Source: Nitrospirota bacterium
Lineage (GTDB): Bacteria; Nitrospirota; Thermodesulfovibrionia; Thermodesulfovibrionales; Dissulfurispiraceae
Assembly (NCBI GenBank): GCA_009773415.1
Contig: WSNO01000022.1
Location: forward strand, 1-64,000
Reading direction: 5' to 3'
DNA length: 64,000 nt
The position numbers and the translations under genes are program-made. Below the pieces are notes generated by a model. It made no database searches, was not told where the DNA came from, and was given only the letters and a program-made list of their open reading frames with translations. This document shows, piece after piece, positions 44,179 through 53,291 of the stretch (position 1 is its first letter; each line of letters opens with the position of its first letter).

Positions 44179-44208
44179 TTGACACCGGCTTTTCTTCAGT
44201 GCTATATT
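44179..44208 (+). promoter_or_regulatory. sigma-70-type promoter for the chemosensory unit
   Basis: TTGACA (44179-44184) and TATATT (44203-44208) are separated by 18 bases. Transcription would start near 44215, about 90 bases before the response regulator start at 44303. The gap after thiE supports a new transcription unit here. Confidence 0.6.
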
Positions 44209-44302
44209 TGTGCAATTGCAACGTAGACCATGCGCAGACTTGGGTGTATTGTATAAAGCGGCAGTGCTATGGGCTGTCAGACGGAAACCGAGGAGATTGA
44301 GG

Positions 44303-45262
44303 ATGAGCAAAGGAAAAGTGCTGGTCATCGATGATAGTCCTATTGTCAGGAAATTGGCAGAGATGGCGCTTGTTGATGATGGTTACCAGGTAGTCACTGC
44401 TGAAAACGGCGAAGACGGACTTCGCCTGGCCGAAGAGATACACCCTTCCCTCATTCTTGTAGACTTCATCATGCCGCGAATGAGCGGATATCAGTTCTGC
44501 CAGCTTGTACGTGAGGACCAGACGCTTAAGGACATTCCGATTATTCTCATTACGGCGAAGGGCGATGATGTGGGCCGCAAATTCTCCGAGCGGTTTGCGG
44601 TGTCGGATTATTTCATCAAACCATTTAAGTCTGAAGCGCTTGTCGACAAGGTCAATTCGATAGTGCTCGGCAAAAGTGCGGAGGCAAAACGTGACGCGAT
44701 GTTTGAGACTCCAAAGCCGTTTGCCGAAGAGCCTGCAGTTGCGATCCCGTTCTCTTTTGATGTGAAACAGCCGGCTGCACAGCCGTTTGCCGAGCCTGCA
44801 CCTGCCGCGACGGCTGCGCCGTTTGCCTATGCCTTTGAGCCGGAGGCTGAACAGCCCTTAGCGCCTGCACCGTTTGCCTTTGAGCCGCCGCAGGATTTCG
44901 ATATTCCGACGACGTTTGACGCGTCAGCATTTTCTGTGGAGCCAGTTGCTGAGCCGCGGATTGAGGAGCCTGCACCTGCCGCGACGGCTGCGCCGTTTGC
45001 CTATGCCTTTGAGCCGGAGGCTGAACAGCCCGAAGTGCCTGCACCGTTTGCCTTTGAGCCGCCGCAGGATTTCGATATTCCGACGACGTTTGACGCGTCA
45101 GCATTTTCTGTGCACCGTTTGCCTTTGAGCCGCCGATGGAGGAGCCTGCGGAGTATGAGCAGCCGGTCTTTGCACTGCCTTCTGTGCAGACTGATACGGT
45201 TTTTGAGATGGAGACATCGCATCAAGCAGACAGCCTGGCTGCAGTGCCGTACGACCAGGTAA
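44303..45262 (+). CDS. response regulator (receiver + repeat linker), frameshifted from its C-terminal part
   Basis: The N-terminal 120 residues are a complete CheY-like receiver: VLVIDDSP, the phosphoacceptor Asp in LILVDFIMPRMSG, ILITAKG, and FIKPFKSE. A long linker follows, rich in Ala, Pro, Glu and Phe, containing two near-identical 49-residue copies (AAPFAYAFEPEAEQP, then FEPPQDFDIPTTFDASAFSV). After the second copy the frame degenerates into RLPLSRRWRSLRSMSSRS, a clear shift: the expected APFAFEPPMEEPAEYEQP continues in the frame of the next entry. The true protein would be receiver-linker-DUF4388 of about 600 residues. ATG 44303 follows GAGGATTGAGG. Confidence 0.75.
   Translation: MSKGKVLVIDDSPIVRKLAEMALVDDGYQVVTAENGEDGLRLAEEIHPSLILVDFIMPRMSGYQFCQLVREDQTLKDIPIILITAKGDDVGRKFSERFAVSDYFIKPFKSEALVDKVNSIVLGKSAEAKRDAMFETPKPFAEEPAVAIPFSFDVKQPAAQPFAEPAPAATAAPFAYAFEPEAEQPLAPAPFAFEPPQDFDIPTTFDASAFSVEPVAEPRIEEPAPAATAAPFAYAFEPEAEQPEVPAPFAFEPPQDFDIPTTFDASAFSVHRLPLSRRWRSLRSMSSRSLHCLLCRLIRFLRWRHRIKQTAWLQCRTTR
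44792..45112 (+). repeat. two 147-bp direct repeats in the response-regulator linker
   Basis: Copies at 44792-44938 and 44966-45112 are identical except for a few bases near their middle, at a period of 174 bp. A third, truncated copy starts at about 45111 with the piece TGCACCGTTTGCC, joined out of phase directly after the second copy. The joint lies at a short shared TG, as expected from a deletion between repeats or from repeat collapse in assembly. Confidence 0.9.
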
Positions 45263-46113
45263 CAGTAGATGCTGAAGAAATGTCTGTTGCTGAGCCGCTT
45301 GTCCCGGCAGAAACTTATGCGGTATCTGCAGCGGCAGTTGCTCCGGCCAGTGGGGTGCCGGCAGCGACCGGCCGAGATGAGTCGCTGGAAGAGCCGGTGC
45401 AGGCTCTCATACCTGTTGAGGAGATTACCCGTTATCTTGAGACGACGCTGCCGTTTATCGTCCAGAAGAGCGTCGATAACATTTTGAAACAGAACGGTGT
45501 CGTGCGTAACAGCGCCGTCGTTCTTTCGGGCGATTTGGCGGTCTGTGATATCTGCGATGTTATCCGTATCATAGAGACCTCACGGATCAGCGGCAAATTG
45601 TTTGCTTTCCTGCCCACGATGAGTGCTGAGATTTTCTTTGACCAAGGAAAAGCCGCCGGCGCTGCCGTGAGTATGTTCAACGGGGTACGGAAAAGTGAAG
45701 CGCAGAAAACCGGCAGAGACATGATGCGTATGAAAGCTCTGCTTATCGATACTGTTGCGGATATTATCGAAGCATTGTCCGGCACATTCTCGGTTGAGCA
45801 GGGGCCGCTGCAGGATGGGGCGCTTGAGATTCCTTTGCGGCTTGGCAGCATGGAATTGATTCATGCCGCCCTCGCAAAAGTTTCTCCGGAGAGCACATCC
45901 GGACGTCTTGACGACGGGGTCCGGCTACAGCAGGCTGTCGGTCAATCCGTTCTTGGCCGGATGCCGCTTGGCGAGGCGGAGCGTGCTGTGCTCAGTGCGT
46001 GTGACGGACACAGGACGACTGCTGAGATTGTAGAACATAACGGCGGAAATGCTACCGCGCGGCATGCTGTATTTGCGTTGATTAAGCTGGGTGTGCTTAG
46101 GGATATCGGATAG
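45136..46113 (+). CDS. DUF4388 (PATAN)-domain C-terminal part of the response regulator
   Basis: 325 codons from an internal ATG continue the Pro/Glu-rich linker (MEEPAEYEQPVFALPSV), then a helical segment (EEITRYLETTLPFIVQ) and a DUF4388/PATAN domain (LSGDLAVCDICDVIRIIETSRISGKLFAF and EIFFDQGKAAGAAV). A winged-helix-like end follows (DGHRTTAEIVEHNGGNATARHAVFALIKLG). PATAN-type domains occur with receivers in gliding and pilus regulators. No ribosome site precedes 45136, so on its own it is unlikely to be made; it is best read as the rest of the gene that starts at 44303. Confidence 0.7.
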   Translation: MEEPAEYEQPVFALPSVQTDTVFEMETSHQADSLAAVPYDQVTVDAEEMSVAEPLVPAETYAVSAAAVAPASGVPAATGRDESLEEPVQALIPVEEITRYLETTLPFIVQKSVDNILKQNGVVRNSAVVLSGDLAVCDICDVIRIIETSRISGKLFAFLPTMSAEIFFDQGKAAGAAVSMFNGVRKSEAQKTGRDMMRMKALLIDTVADIIEALSGTFSVEQGPLQDGALEIPLRLGSMELIHAALAKVSPESTSGRLDDGVRLQQAVGQSVLGRMPLGEAERAVLSACDGHRTTAEIVEHNGGNATARHAVFALIKLGVLRDIG

Positions 46114-46125
46114 GGAGGAAGCCTC

Positions 46126-46491
46126 ATGGCAAAGATTCTTGTAGCGGAAGACAGCACGACTGATGTTCATTTTCTGCAGTCGGTGCTGAGCGCAAAAGGG
46201 CATCAACTGACAGTGGCGCGCGATGGGGAAGAGGCTGAGCGATATGTAAAGAGCGAGCCGTTTGACCTATACATTCTCGATGTGGTGATGCCGAAGAAAA
46301 ACGGATTTCAACTCTGCCGCGAAATCAAGCGTGACGAGCGGTTGAAGAACATGCCGGTTATTCTTCTGACCTCCAAGAATCAGGAGAGCGATCGTCTCTG
46401 GGGGGAGAAGCAGGGCGCAGATATTTACCTGACAAAGCCCTGTGAAGCAACGGATTTGCTTTTTGCCGTGAACAAGTGCCTGAGCCGATGA
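46126..46491 (+). CDS. CheY/PilH-like response regulator
   Basis: A 121-residue single receiver domain: acidic pair in LVAEDSTTD, phosphoacceptor Asp in LYILDVVMPKKNG, Thr in VILLTSKNQ, and Lys in YLTKPCEA. The sequence style (KNGFQLCREIKRDE) is like PilG/PilH of pilus-control systems. It follows a strong GGGAGGAAG site, 12 bases after the previous gene, and its stop overlaps the CheW start. Confidence 0.88.
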   Translation: MAKILVAEDSTTDVHFLQSVLSAKGHQLTVARDGEEAERYVKSEPFDLYILDVVMPKKNGFQLCREIKRDERLKNMPVILLTSKNQESDRLWGEKQGADIYLTKPCEATDLLFAVNKCLSR

Positions 46492-46883
46492 AAGACAAAT
46501 CACAAGCAAGATCGTCAGGGGAAAAGACATACTGCGTTTTCAGCGTGAGCGAGCGGGAATTCCTCATTCAGTCTGATGCCGTGCGTGAAGTGGTCGAGAT
46601 TACCCGCATATTTCCAATCCCGGGGGCGCCCGATTACATATATGGAGCGCTGCCGTTACGGGGAAGGATCATCCCTGCCGTTGACCTCGCAAAGATTTAT
46701 CCGATTGAAAAGCCGTCATACCAGAATGCGAAGCTTCTGGTTGTTGATGTGGAAAATGAGAATATCGGATTTCTCTCGGAGTCTTCGCCCTTTTTTGTGA
46801 CGTTTGATTCGGAAATTGCCGTCGACGATCTTATCGATCTTAAATCCTTTTTTGAAACCTACCGGATTAAAGGGGCAGGTTAA
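46488..46883 (+). CDS. CheW-like coupling protein
   Basis: A 131-residue CheW-domain protein (YCVFSVSEREFLIQSDAVREVVE, GALPLRGRIIPAVDLAKIY, and LLVVDVENENIGFL). It would join the MCP and the CheA-like kinase. It is similar in role to PilI. It starts in the stop codon of the receiver gene (ATGA). Confidence 0.88.
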   Translation: MKDKSQARSSGEKTYCVFSVSEREFLIQSDAVREVVEITRIFPIPGAPDYIYGALPLRGRIIPAVDLAKIYPIEKPSYQNAKLLVVDVENENIGFLSESSPFFVTFDSEIAVDDLIDLKSFFETYRIKGAG

Positions 46884-46891
46884 GCGCTGTC

Positions 46892-49201
46892 ATGCGTGAA
46901 CAGGAGCTGCTGGAGTACTTTCTTCTTGAGGCAGAGGAGCATCTTGCCTCGCTGCATAAGGGAATCGCCGAGCTCGACCCCGGAGCGGATTGTGAAGCTC
47001 TAATTGAGGATATTTTCCGCGCAGCTCACACGCTCAAGGGTTCTGCCGCTATCGTCAAACTGAATGTCACCAGTGCCATCGCACATCGGATGGAGGACAT
47101 CCTCGAGGCAATCAAAGATCGTGAAATAGCGCTTTCCTTGTCTGCTGTTGAACTGGTAACTTCCATGACCGAAGCCATCAGCAGCATCGTCAGCGGACTC
47201 AGCAAAGGAATGAGCGAGCCAGAAGACATTGTTGACGGTTTTGTGAAGCAGGCAGAGGAGTTTCTCGCCCGCGAGCGGGTCTCTGCTGCTGAGGAGCCGG
47301 CTGCTGCCGTCTCTGCGCCCGCGCTTCACCGACAGGCTCCGTCCGTGCAGGCGGCAGCTTCTGAGCGTTCCGATCGCAGAAAAGCCCCTGATGACGGGGA
47401 GCTCTACTACGGCAACTTCATCCGCATCGATATTCAGAAGATCGAGACGATGCTCAACCTCATCGGTGAAGTTACCATCAAGAAAAACTTTCTGGTGCAG
47501 CGTTCACGCGAGGCACAGGACATCATTGAGGAAATCACCTTTGCCGGCAACCGGCTGTTGAAGGAAGTCGGCGATTTTTCCGAGCGATATGCCTATTCTT
47601 ATTCTCCGCAGGACTCCGGAAAGTTTGCGGACATTTTTTTTACAGGGTTCGGCGAGCTAGAGTTCGACAGGTATGATGAGAGCAATATTTTTTCGCGGAA
47701 GCTGCAGGAAATTACAAACGATATCCATGAAGGACTGAAGCAGCTTTCCCGTCTTTATGAGACCTACACGCAGGATGTCCGGGCGATGGATCATGATATC
47801 CGCATGCTGAGGTCCGATATATCGGAAACCCGCATGATTCCGGTAGGTCGCCTGTTCCAGCGCTTTAACAAGGCGGTCAAGGAGATGGCCCGGGCGCATG
47901 GCAAGCGGGCTGAGCTCAAGATTCAGGGCGGCGATACCAAGATTGACCGAGTCGTCTTTGAGCGGTTGTTTGACCCGCTGATGCATATTGTCCGCAACGC
48001 GATTGCGCACGGCATTGAAGATGCCGAGGCGAGACGCGAACTTGGCAAGCCGGAGCAGGGTGAAATTGCCCTTTCGGCGACGCAGGAAGGCAATGTGATT
48101 GTCATTCAGGTGCGCGATGACGGCCGGGGAATCGACGTCGACCGGCTCCGGCACGAGGCGATCAAGCGGGGCATGATCCGTGAGAACGATGAGGTCACGA
48201 AGGAAGAACTGTTCGGACTTATCTTCCATGCAGGATTTTCGACTCGCGACGACGCGGACATGACGTCAGGACGCGGTATCGGCATGAACGCGGTTCGCAG
48301 TCAGGTCTCCGCTCTGAGCGGTGTCGTTGAGGTCGATTCCGAGAAAGACCGGTTTGCGGTTTTCAAGCTTCATGTTCCGACAACGCTGGCCATTTCGAAT
48401 GTTGTTGTTTTCAGCAGCCACAATGCCGAATTTGCCATACCTGTCACACTGATGGCAGAAGTAACGCAGCTCGATATCATGGACGGACTTGAATCAGGGC
48501 ATGGCTCGATAAACTATCGCGGCCGGCGCATTCTGGCAAAGAGCATAGCGGACTTTTTCGGCAGCAGCCGCATTGAGGACCTTCTGAACAAGTTCGTTAT
48601 TATCTGCAATATCTCCGACAAAAAGGTCGGCATTATCGTTGATACAATTGTTTGTCAGGAAGAGACAATTATCAAACCGCTCAACCATTTTCTTGACGGA
48701 CTGTCGATTTATTCCGGCATGACGATTTCCGGAGACGGCAAGGTTCGCTTCGTCATCAATCCAATGACGCTTTTCGAAGCCGATCTCCGTCCCCGGTTCG
48801 ACAGTGCCGAAAAGTTTGGTGAAGATGTATCGCCGAAGATTCTGATTGTCGACGACTCTCTCAGTGTCCGCAAGTATGTTGCGAATTTTGTCGAAAATCA
48901 AGGGTATAAAGCGCTTGCAGCTTCAAACGGCCACGAGGCACTGAACGTTCTGCACGGGAATAAGGTGGATCTGGTTATTACGGATCTTGAAATGCCGGTC
49001 ATGCACGGGTACGAACTTATCCGGCGTGTCCGAAGCATTGAATATCTGCGTGATACCCCCATCATCGTTCTCACCTCTCGCGGCACGAAGAAGCATCGTC
49101 AGATGGCGCTGGAGACCGGAGCTGACGACTTTCTGGTCAAGCCGTTTGACGAGAAAGCGCTGGCCGACGTTATCGCACGTTACGTTATGCGAAACGTGTG
49201 A
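46892..49201 (+). CDS. hybrid CheA-like chemosensory kinase with receiver
   Basis: A 769-residue CheA-type kinase. An Hpt domain (phosphoacceptor His in RAAHTLKGSAAI near residue 47) is followed by a Pro/Ala linker and a dimerisation helix pair. The ATPase domain has HIVRNAIAHGIED, RDDGRGIDVDRL and TSGRGIGMNAV. A CheW-like domain comes next, and a C-terminal receiver with Asp in LVITDLEMPVMHG. The Hpt-kinase-CheW-REC order is that of ChpA/FrzE-type systems that control surface motility or other non-flagellar outputs. There is no separate P2 (CheY-binding) domain. No CheR or CheB is encoded nearby. Confidence 0.9.
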   Translation: MREQELLEYFLLEAEEHLASLHKGIAELDPGADCEALIEDIFRAAHTLKGSAAIVKLNVTSAIAHRMEDILEAIKDREIALSLSAVELVTSMTEAISSIVSGLSKGMSEPEDIVDGFVKQAEEFLARERVSAAEEPAAAVSAPALHRQAPSVQAAASERSDRRKAPDDGELYYGNFIRIDIQKIETMLNLIGEVTIKKNFLVQRSREAQDIIEEITFAGNRLLKEVGDFSERYAYSYSPQDSGKFADIFFTGFGELEFDRYDESNIFSRKLQEITNDIHEGLKQLSRLYETYTQDVRAMDHDIRMLRSDISETRMIPVGRLFQRFNKAVKEMARAHGKRAELKIQGGDTKIDRVVFERLFDPLMHIVRNAIAHGIEDAEARRELGKPEQGEIALSATQEGNVIVIQVRDDGRGIDVDRLRHEAIKRGMIRENDEVTKEELFGLIFHAGFSTRDDADMTSGRGIGMNAVRSQVSALSGVVEVDSEKDRFAVFKLHVPTTLAISNVVVFSSHNAEFAIPVTLMAEVTQLDIMDGLESGHGSINYRGRRILAKSIADFFGSSRIEDLLNKFVIICNISDKKVGIIVDTIVCQEETIIKPLNHFLDGLSIYSGMTISGDGKVRFVINPMTLFEADLRPRFDSAEKFGEDVSPKILIVDDSLSVRKYVANFVENQGYKALAASNGHEALNVLHGNKVDLVITDLEMPVMHGYELIRRVRSIEYLRDTPIIVLTSRGTKKHRQMALETGADDFLVKPFDEKALADVIARYVMRNV

Positions 49202-49253
49202 TTCCATGGCAGCTGCTGCACAACCAAGAATGAAATAACGATCAGTAATGTGA

Positions 49254-49309
49254 CGCACAAACGATAAAAGAGGATGCAGGCTTTCGCATCCTCTTTTATC
49301 GTTTGTGCG
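49254..49309 (+). terminator. bidirectional intrinsic terminator
   Basis: A perfect 24-bp inverted repeat (49254-49277 and 49286-49309) with an 8-base loop. Its core GAGGATGC/GCATCCTC is flanked by AAAA and TTTT, so it can stop transcription from either side between the convergent cheA-like and MCP genes. Confidence 0.9.
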
Positions 49310-49317
49310 AATGAGAA

Positions 49318-50757
49318 TCAGAACTTGAACTTGGTTGTCGACTTTGCGAGTGATTGTGCGGTGACCGAGAGCGTATCGGCGATGCCGGTAAGTTCCTGAA
49401 CAACGCTCTGGACTTCTCGAGAAACACGCTGAACCTCATCCATCGAGACCGCGACTTTGCCGGTCAGCTCGCGCTGCTCGTCGGTGGACGTGTTAATCTC
49501 GGAGCTGAGGCTTTCAATCTTTCGGATAATGCCGTTGATTTCATTGAAGATCAAACCTGTGTCGGCTGCCATTTTCGTTTCCATTTCAACGAGGTTTGTC
49601 TCTTCTTCAAGGTGCTTGGTGACGCCTGCTGCTTCACCCTGAATTGCATTGATGATTTCGGCGATCTGCTTGGTTGATTTCGATGAACGCTCTGAAAGAT
49701 TGCGAATTTCTTCTGCAATGACGACAAAGCCTTTGCCCTGATCGCCGGCCCGCGCGGCTTCAATGGAGGCATTGAGAGCAAGGAGATTTGTTCTGTTTGC
49801 AATTTCAGAAATGAGCTGGGAGATAGTGCCGATTTCCATAAGTTTTTCGGCCAACGCCTTCATTCGCTTATTGATTGCCTGAACGGTGCTTCTGATGACC
49901 TGGATTCCGTTCATGGAGTCGTTCACTATTTTGCCGCCCTTTTCTGCAGCTTCGGTAGCATTTTCAGAAATCTGACGCGCGAGGGTCGTTTTTTCGGCAA
50001 TCACGAGTGCCGACCGTGCGGAGTCCTGAACAAATGAGGATGCGCTTCGGATTTCATTTTCCTGCCTGCCTGCGCCTGATGCAAGCTTGTCGGTAATTTT
50101 CACGAGCGCCACGCTCTTCTCATTTGCCTCTTTTGCAGACTTCTGAACCTCTTCTATGAGTTCTGCGAGCCCTTCTGCCATAAGGTTAAAGGCGTCAGCA
50201 AGGGAGCCGAATACGTCCGGAGTAACTTCCGCTTTCTTGGTGAGGTCTCCTTCGGATGCAGCCGAAAGAATTTCGAGGAATGTCATCATATCTTCCTGCA
50301 TCTTGCGCCGCTCATCCTCAGTCTGAATCAGCGTGGTAATCTTGTCCATTGTTTCATTGAACGCCTGGGCAATATCATGAAATTCATCGCGGCTGTTGAT
50401 GGTGATGCGAGCCGAATAGTTCCCTTTCTTGATTTCCTCGATGCCCGCTTCAATTACCGACAGGGGGGCGGAGATGCGTTTTTTAAACCAGGCATACAGA
50501 GAAAGACCCAAAACAGTCCATGAGAGAAGGGTGACAACGAGGGCGGGGAGAAGATTCAGCAGCGTGGTTGATATGTCCATTTTCCTGAACTCTTCCAACT
50601 CGCCGAACATATCGTAAATAGCAACAAAAGTTCCGGCGATGAACGTCGCAGAAACCAGAGTTCCGAAAATCAGATAGATAACAAAAAAGCGCTTGTGGAT
50701 AGCTTGATGCGCTCTTTTTTCTTTTAGTAGTGCTTCAAGCGGTTCGCTTGCTGCCAT
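49318..50757 (-). CDS. methyl-accepting chemotaxis-like protein without a periplasmic sensor domain
   Basis: A 479-residue MCP. Two membrane helices (about residues 24-46 and 66-88) are separated by only some 20 residues, so there is no room for a ligand domain outside the membrane. A HAMP domain follows, then the signalling tip with the hairpin motif [37 protein letters not shown]. It ends with KFKF and not with a CheR-binding pentapeptide. This suggests sensing inside the membrane or cytoplasm, or through a partner, like PilJ-associated systems. It probably feeds the CheW/CheA unit on the opposite strand. Confidence 0.9.
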   Translation of the reverse strand: MAASEPLEALLKEKRAHQAIHKRFFVIYLIFGTLVSATFIAGTFVAIYDMFGELEEFRKMDISTTLLNLLPALVVTLLSWTVLGLSLYAWFKKRISAPLSVIEAGIEEIKKGNYSARITINSRDEFHDIAQAFNETMDKITTLIQTEDERRKMQEDMMTFLEILSAASEGDLTKKAEVTPDVFGSLADAFNLMAEGLAELIEEVQKSAKEANEKSVALVKITDKLASGAGRQENEIRSASSFVQDSARSALVIAEKTTLARQISENATEAAEKGGKIVNDSMNGIQVIRSTVQAINKRMKALAEKLMEIGTISQLISEIANRTNLLALNASIEAARAGDQGKGFVVIAEEIRNLSERSSKSTKQIAEIINAIQGEAAGVTKHLEEETNLVEMETKMAADTGLIFNEINGIIRKIESLSSEINTSTDEQRELTGKVAVSMDEVQRVSREVQSVVQELTGIADTLSVTAQSLAKSTTKFKF

Positions 50758-50883
50758 GAATGCCCCCCCATGACGTGTTGTTTATAAATACAACAGACAA
50801 TTTGAACATACTACAACAATGCGGAAGCTTTGTCAACGAAACAGCATCTGCGGAAAGCGCCGAAAAAAGGGCGTCGAGGACGA

Positions 50884-52740
50884 TTAATCTTCAAATGTGA
50901 CACGCACGAGTTCATCGACGGACGTATGTCCTTCCAGCACCTTGCGAATGCCACTCTGCCGGAGGGTCAACATGCCTATCCTGATGGCCTCGCGCTTTAC
51001 CTCATGTGCCGATGCTCCCTGGAGGATAAGATCTTTAAGTTCTTCCTTAATAGGCATAACCTCGTAGATTGCGAGTCGCCCGCGAAAGCCGGTATTGGCG
51101 CATGAGGGACATCCTCCTCCGACATAGCATCTGGCGTGCTCAAGCATGTCTTCCGAGAACCCGAGCTTGAGAAGCGCCTCGGGGGAAACCTTCTGTTCGC
51201 GCTTGCAGTCCGGACATATGCGCCGCGCCAGTCTCTGGGCGATGACCATGACGAGCGAAGACGAGATAAGAAACGGTTCAATCCCCATGTTTACAAGGCG
51301 CGTGACCGCACCGGGAGCATCGTTGGTGTGGAGCGTACTCAATACAAGGTGTCCGGTGAGAGCAGCCTTGACGGCGATTTCGGCCGTTTCAAAGTCGCGG
51401 ATTTCGCCGACCATGATAATGTCCGGATCCTGCCGAAGAAATGAGCGAAGCGATGCAGCAAATGAGAGACCGATCTCTTCACGGACCTGCACCTGGTTGA
51501 TGCCGAAAAAATTATATTCGACAGGGTCTTCTGCTGTCATGATGTTGATTCCCGGCCGGTTCAGGCGGTTCAGGGCCGAATAGAGAGTCGTCGTTTTACC
51601 GCTTCCCGTCGGACCGGTAACGAGAATCATACCGTACGGCTTGTCGAGAGCATCAAAAAAGCTTTGAAGCGCATCAGGTTCCATGCCAATCGCATTCAGA
51701 TCAAGCTTCAGGTTTGCCTTGTCGAGAATTCTCATAACGACTTTTTCGCCGAAAATTGTGGGCAGTGTTGAGACGCGGAAGTCTATTTCGCGGCCCTTGC
51801 CGAATTTCAGCTTAAATCGTCCGTCCTGCGGCAGGCGGCGCTCCGAAATGTCGAGGTGCGACAGAATCTTGATGCGCGATGTCAGGGCATTCTTGATTTT
51901 CGCGGGAAGTTTGAGAACCGAGTGCAGAACGCCGTCTACGCGATACCGTACCTGCAGCAACTGCTCTGAAGGTTCGATATGGATGTCACTGGCCCGAGCC
52001 CGGATCGCCTCATAAAAAATATTATTCGCAAGCTTGACAATGGGGGCGTCGCCCGCGCGCATCGCGTCTTCTTCCTTGCGCGACTTTTCATCAACAACAG
52101 TGACCTCATCAAGAGCGCTGCCGACGACCTCATCAAGGTCATCCATCTGCAATTGATCAACCGGGTATTGATCGCTCGTGTCCTGTATCGGATCAAAGTC
52201 CGGATCGGAGACAAAGCTTTTTTCTTTTTTGAGCAGGCTTATGGTGTCGGGTGACGGCGGTGGCGGGAGAGGGGCATCCCCATTGAGCGGCTTTTGAAGC
52301 GATTTTCCTTTGTAGTAAGTTTCGACGACACTTTCGATGTCGGATTCTGATGCAATAACAACACTGACCTTCAGCCCGGTAAGAAATTTTACATGATCAA
52401 CGGCGAATGTATCAGAGGGATCAGCCATGGCAATGACGACCGTATCTCCCTGTTTTGCAACAGGCATGATCTGGTAACGCTTCGCCGTGTCATAAGAAAT
52501 GGTCTTCAGAAGACTGTGGTCAATTTTTTGTTGCGGGAGCTTGACGGAAGGAATATTGTATTGCCGGCTCAGAATAGCGGTCAGGGAATCTTCCGAAACA
52601 TATCCGAGCTTGATGAGAACCGAGCTCAGTCGCTTGCCCTTTATCTTTTGTTCCTTGAGCGCATCAAGAAGCTGTTCTTCCGTGAGCAGTTTCTCTTTGA
52701 GCAAAAGGTTTCCGAGTGCGGAAGCTCCAAGTATCGCCAT
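50884..52740 (-). CDS. GspE/PilB-type secretion/pilus assembly ATPase
   Basis: A 618-residue hexameric ATPase. An N-terminal MshEN (GspE N) domain (residues 1-150) may bind cyclic-di-GMP. The core has Walker A VTGPTGSGKTTTLYSAL, the Asp box IMTAEDPVEYNF, a Walker B-like DPDIIMVGEIRD and a His box STLHTNDAPGAVTRL. A tetracysteine zinc site (CPDCK, then CPSC) lies near residues 530-565. It drives pilin polymerisation or type II secretion. No other pilus gene is in the window. Proximity to the chemosensory unit suggests type IV pili as its target. Confidence 0.92.
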   Translation of the reverse strand: MAILGASALGNLLLKEKLLTEEQLLDALKEQKIKGKRLSSVLIKLGYVSEDSLTAILSRQYNIPSVKLPQQKIDHSLLKTISYDTAKRYQIMPVAKQGDTVVIAMADPSDTFAVDHVKFLTGLKVSVVIASESDIESVVETYYKGKSLQKPLNGDAPLPPPPSPDTISLLKKEKSFVSDPDFDPIQDTSDQYPVDQLQMDDLDEVVGSALDEVTVVDEKSRKEEDAMRAGDAPIVKLANNIFYEAIRARASDIHIEPSEQLLQVRYRVDGVLHSVLKLPAKIKNALTSRIKILSHLDISERRLPQDGRFKLKFGKGREIDFRVSTLPTIFGEKVVMRILDKANLKLDLNAIGMEPDALQSFFDALDKPYGMILVTGPTGSGKTTTLYSALNRLNRPGINIMTAEDPVEYNFFGINQVQVREEIGLSFAASLRSFLRQDPDIIMVGEIRDFETAEIAVKAALTGHLVLSTLHTNDAPGAVTRLVNMGIEPFLISSSLVMVIAQRLARRICPDCKREQKVSPEALLKLGFSEDMLEHARCYVGGGCPSCANTGFRGRLAIYEVMPIKEELKDLILQGASAHEVKREAIRIGMLTLRQSGIRKVLEGHTSVDELVRVTFED

Positions 52741-53291
52741 GTCTATGTTTATACTCTAACTATCCAAAGGAAGTCAACGGGTGAATAAGGATATCTTTCG
52801 GGCAGACTTCAGCGACTGCCGGAACAGCGGGCGCCGCTGTTTCACAGCGAGAATAAAAATGCCGTTTTCTGTTCAGCAATGAGCAAGGTCGGCGGATGCC
52901 TGATTATCCGCCGACGCGCAGTAAGCCGCGTGCGGGGAGCAATCTTTTGCGAGAGATTCCTTTCCGTGTGAGTAGATTTTTGCGAGGCTTATCGCATAGT
53001 ATTTATACACGTTTAGCCGGTTCCGACGCCAGGATAGGCTCTGATTTCAGAAACGGCGTTGCAATTGCGGTTGAGGAGTGCAATGCCGGAGGCGGCACGC
53101 TTGGCTCTGTCAAGTTCAATGAGAAGGAAAACGTCAGCCAGCCTCCCTTATGTGTCTGGGTCCCTGTTCATTGAATACTGGAGACCATTGCGGGCACGTC
53201 GATTTCTTTTTACGACGGCTTTTGGGTAAACTATCTCTTTATCTCAAGGGATTGAGCATATTCGTCCCAAATGAAAGGCGACCGGACTGAT
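52741..53291. other. 551-bp gap with a binding-protein relic and a hairpin
   Basis: No intact gene. A perfect 10-bp stem (52888-52897 with 52906-52915) has no U-tract. Within an open frame from 52896, the segment at about 53019-53098 encodes SDARIGSDFRNGVAIAVEECNAGGG, broken by unrelated sequence on both sides. This pattern is typical of the N-terminal lobe of type 1 periplasmic binding proteins (branched-chain amino-acid receptor-like), so it is probably a gene remnant. Confidence 0.45.

Noticed and set aside
44792-45112. repeats as a CRISPR array
   Set aside because: The units are 147 bp, protein-coding and not separated by unique spacers of constant length. No short palindromic repeat array was seen in the window.
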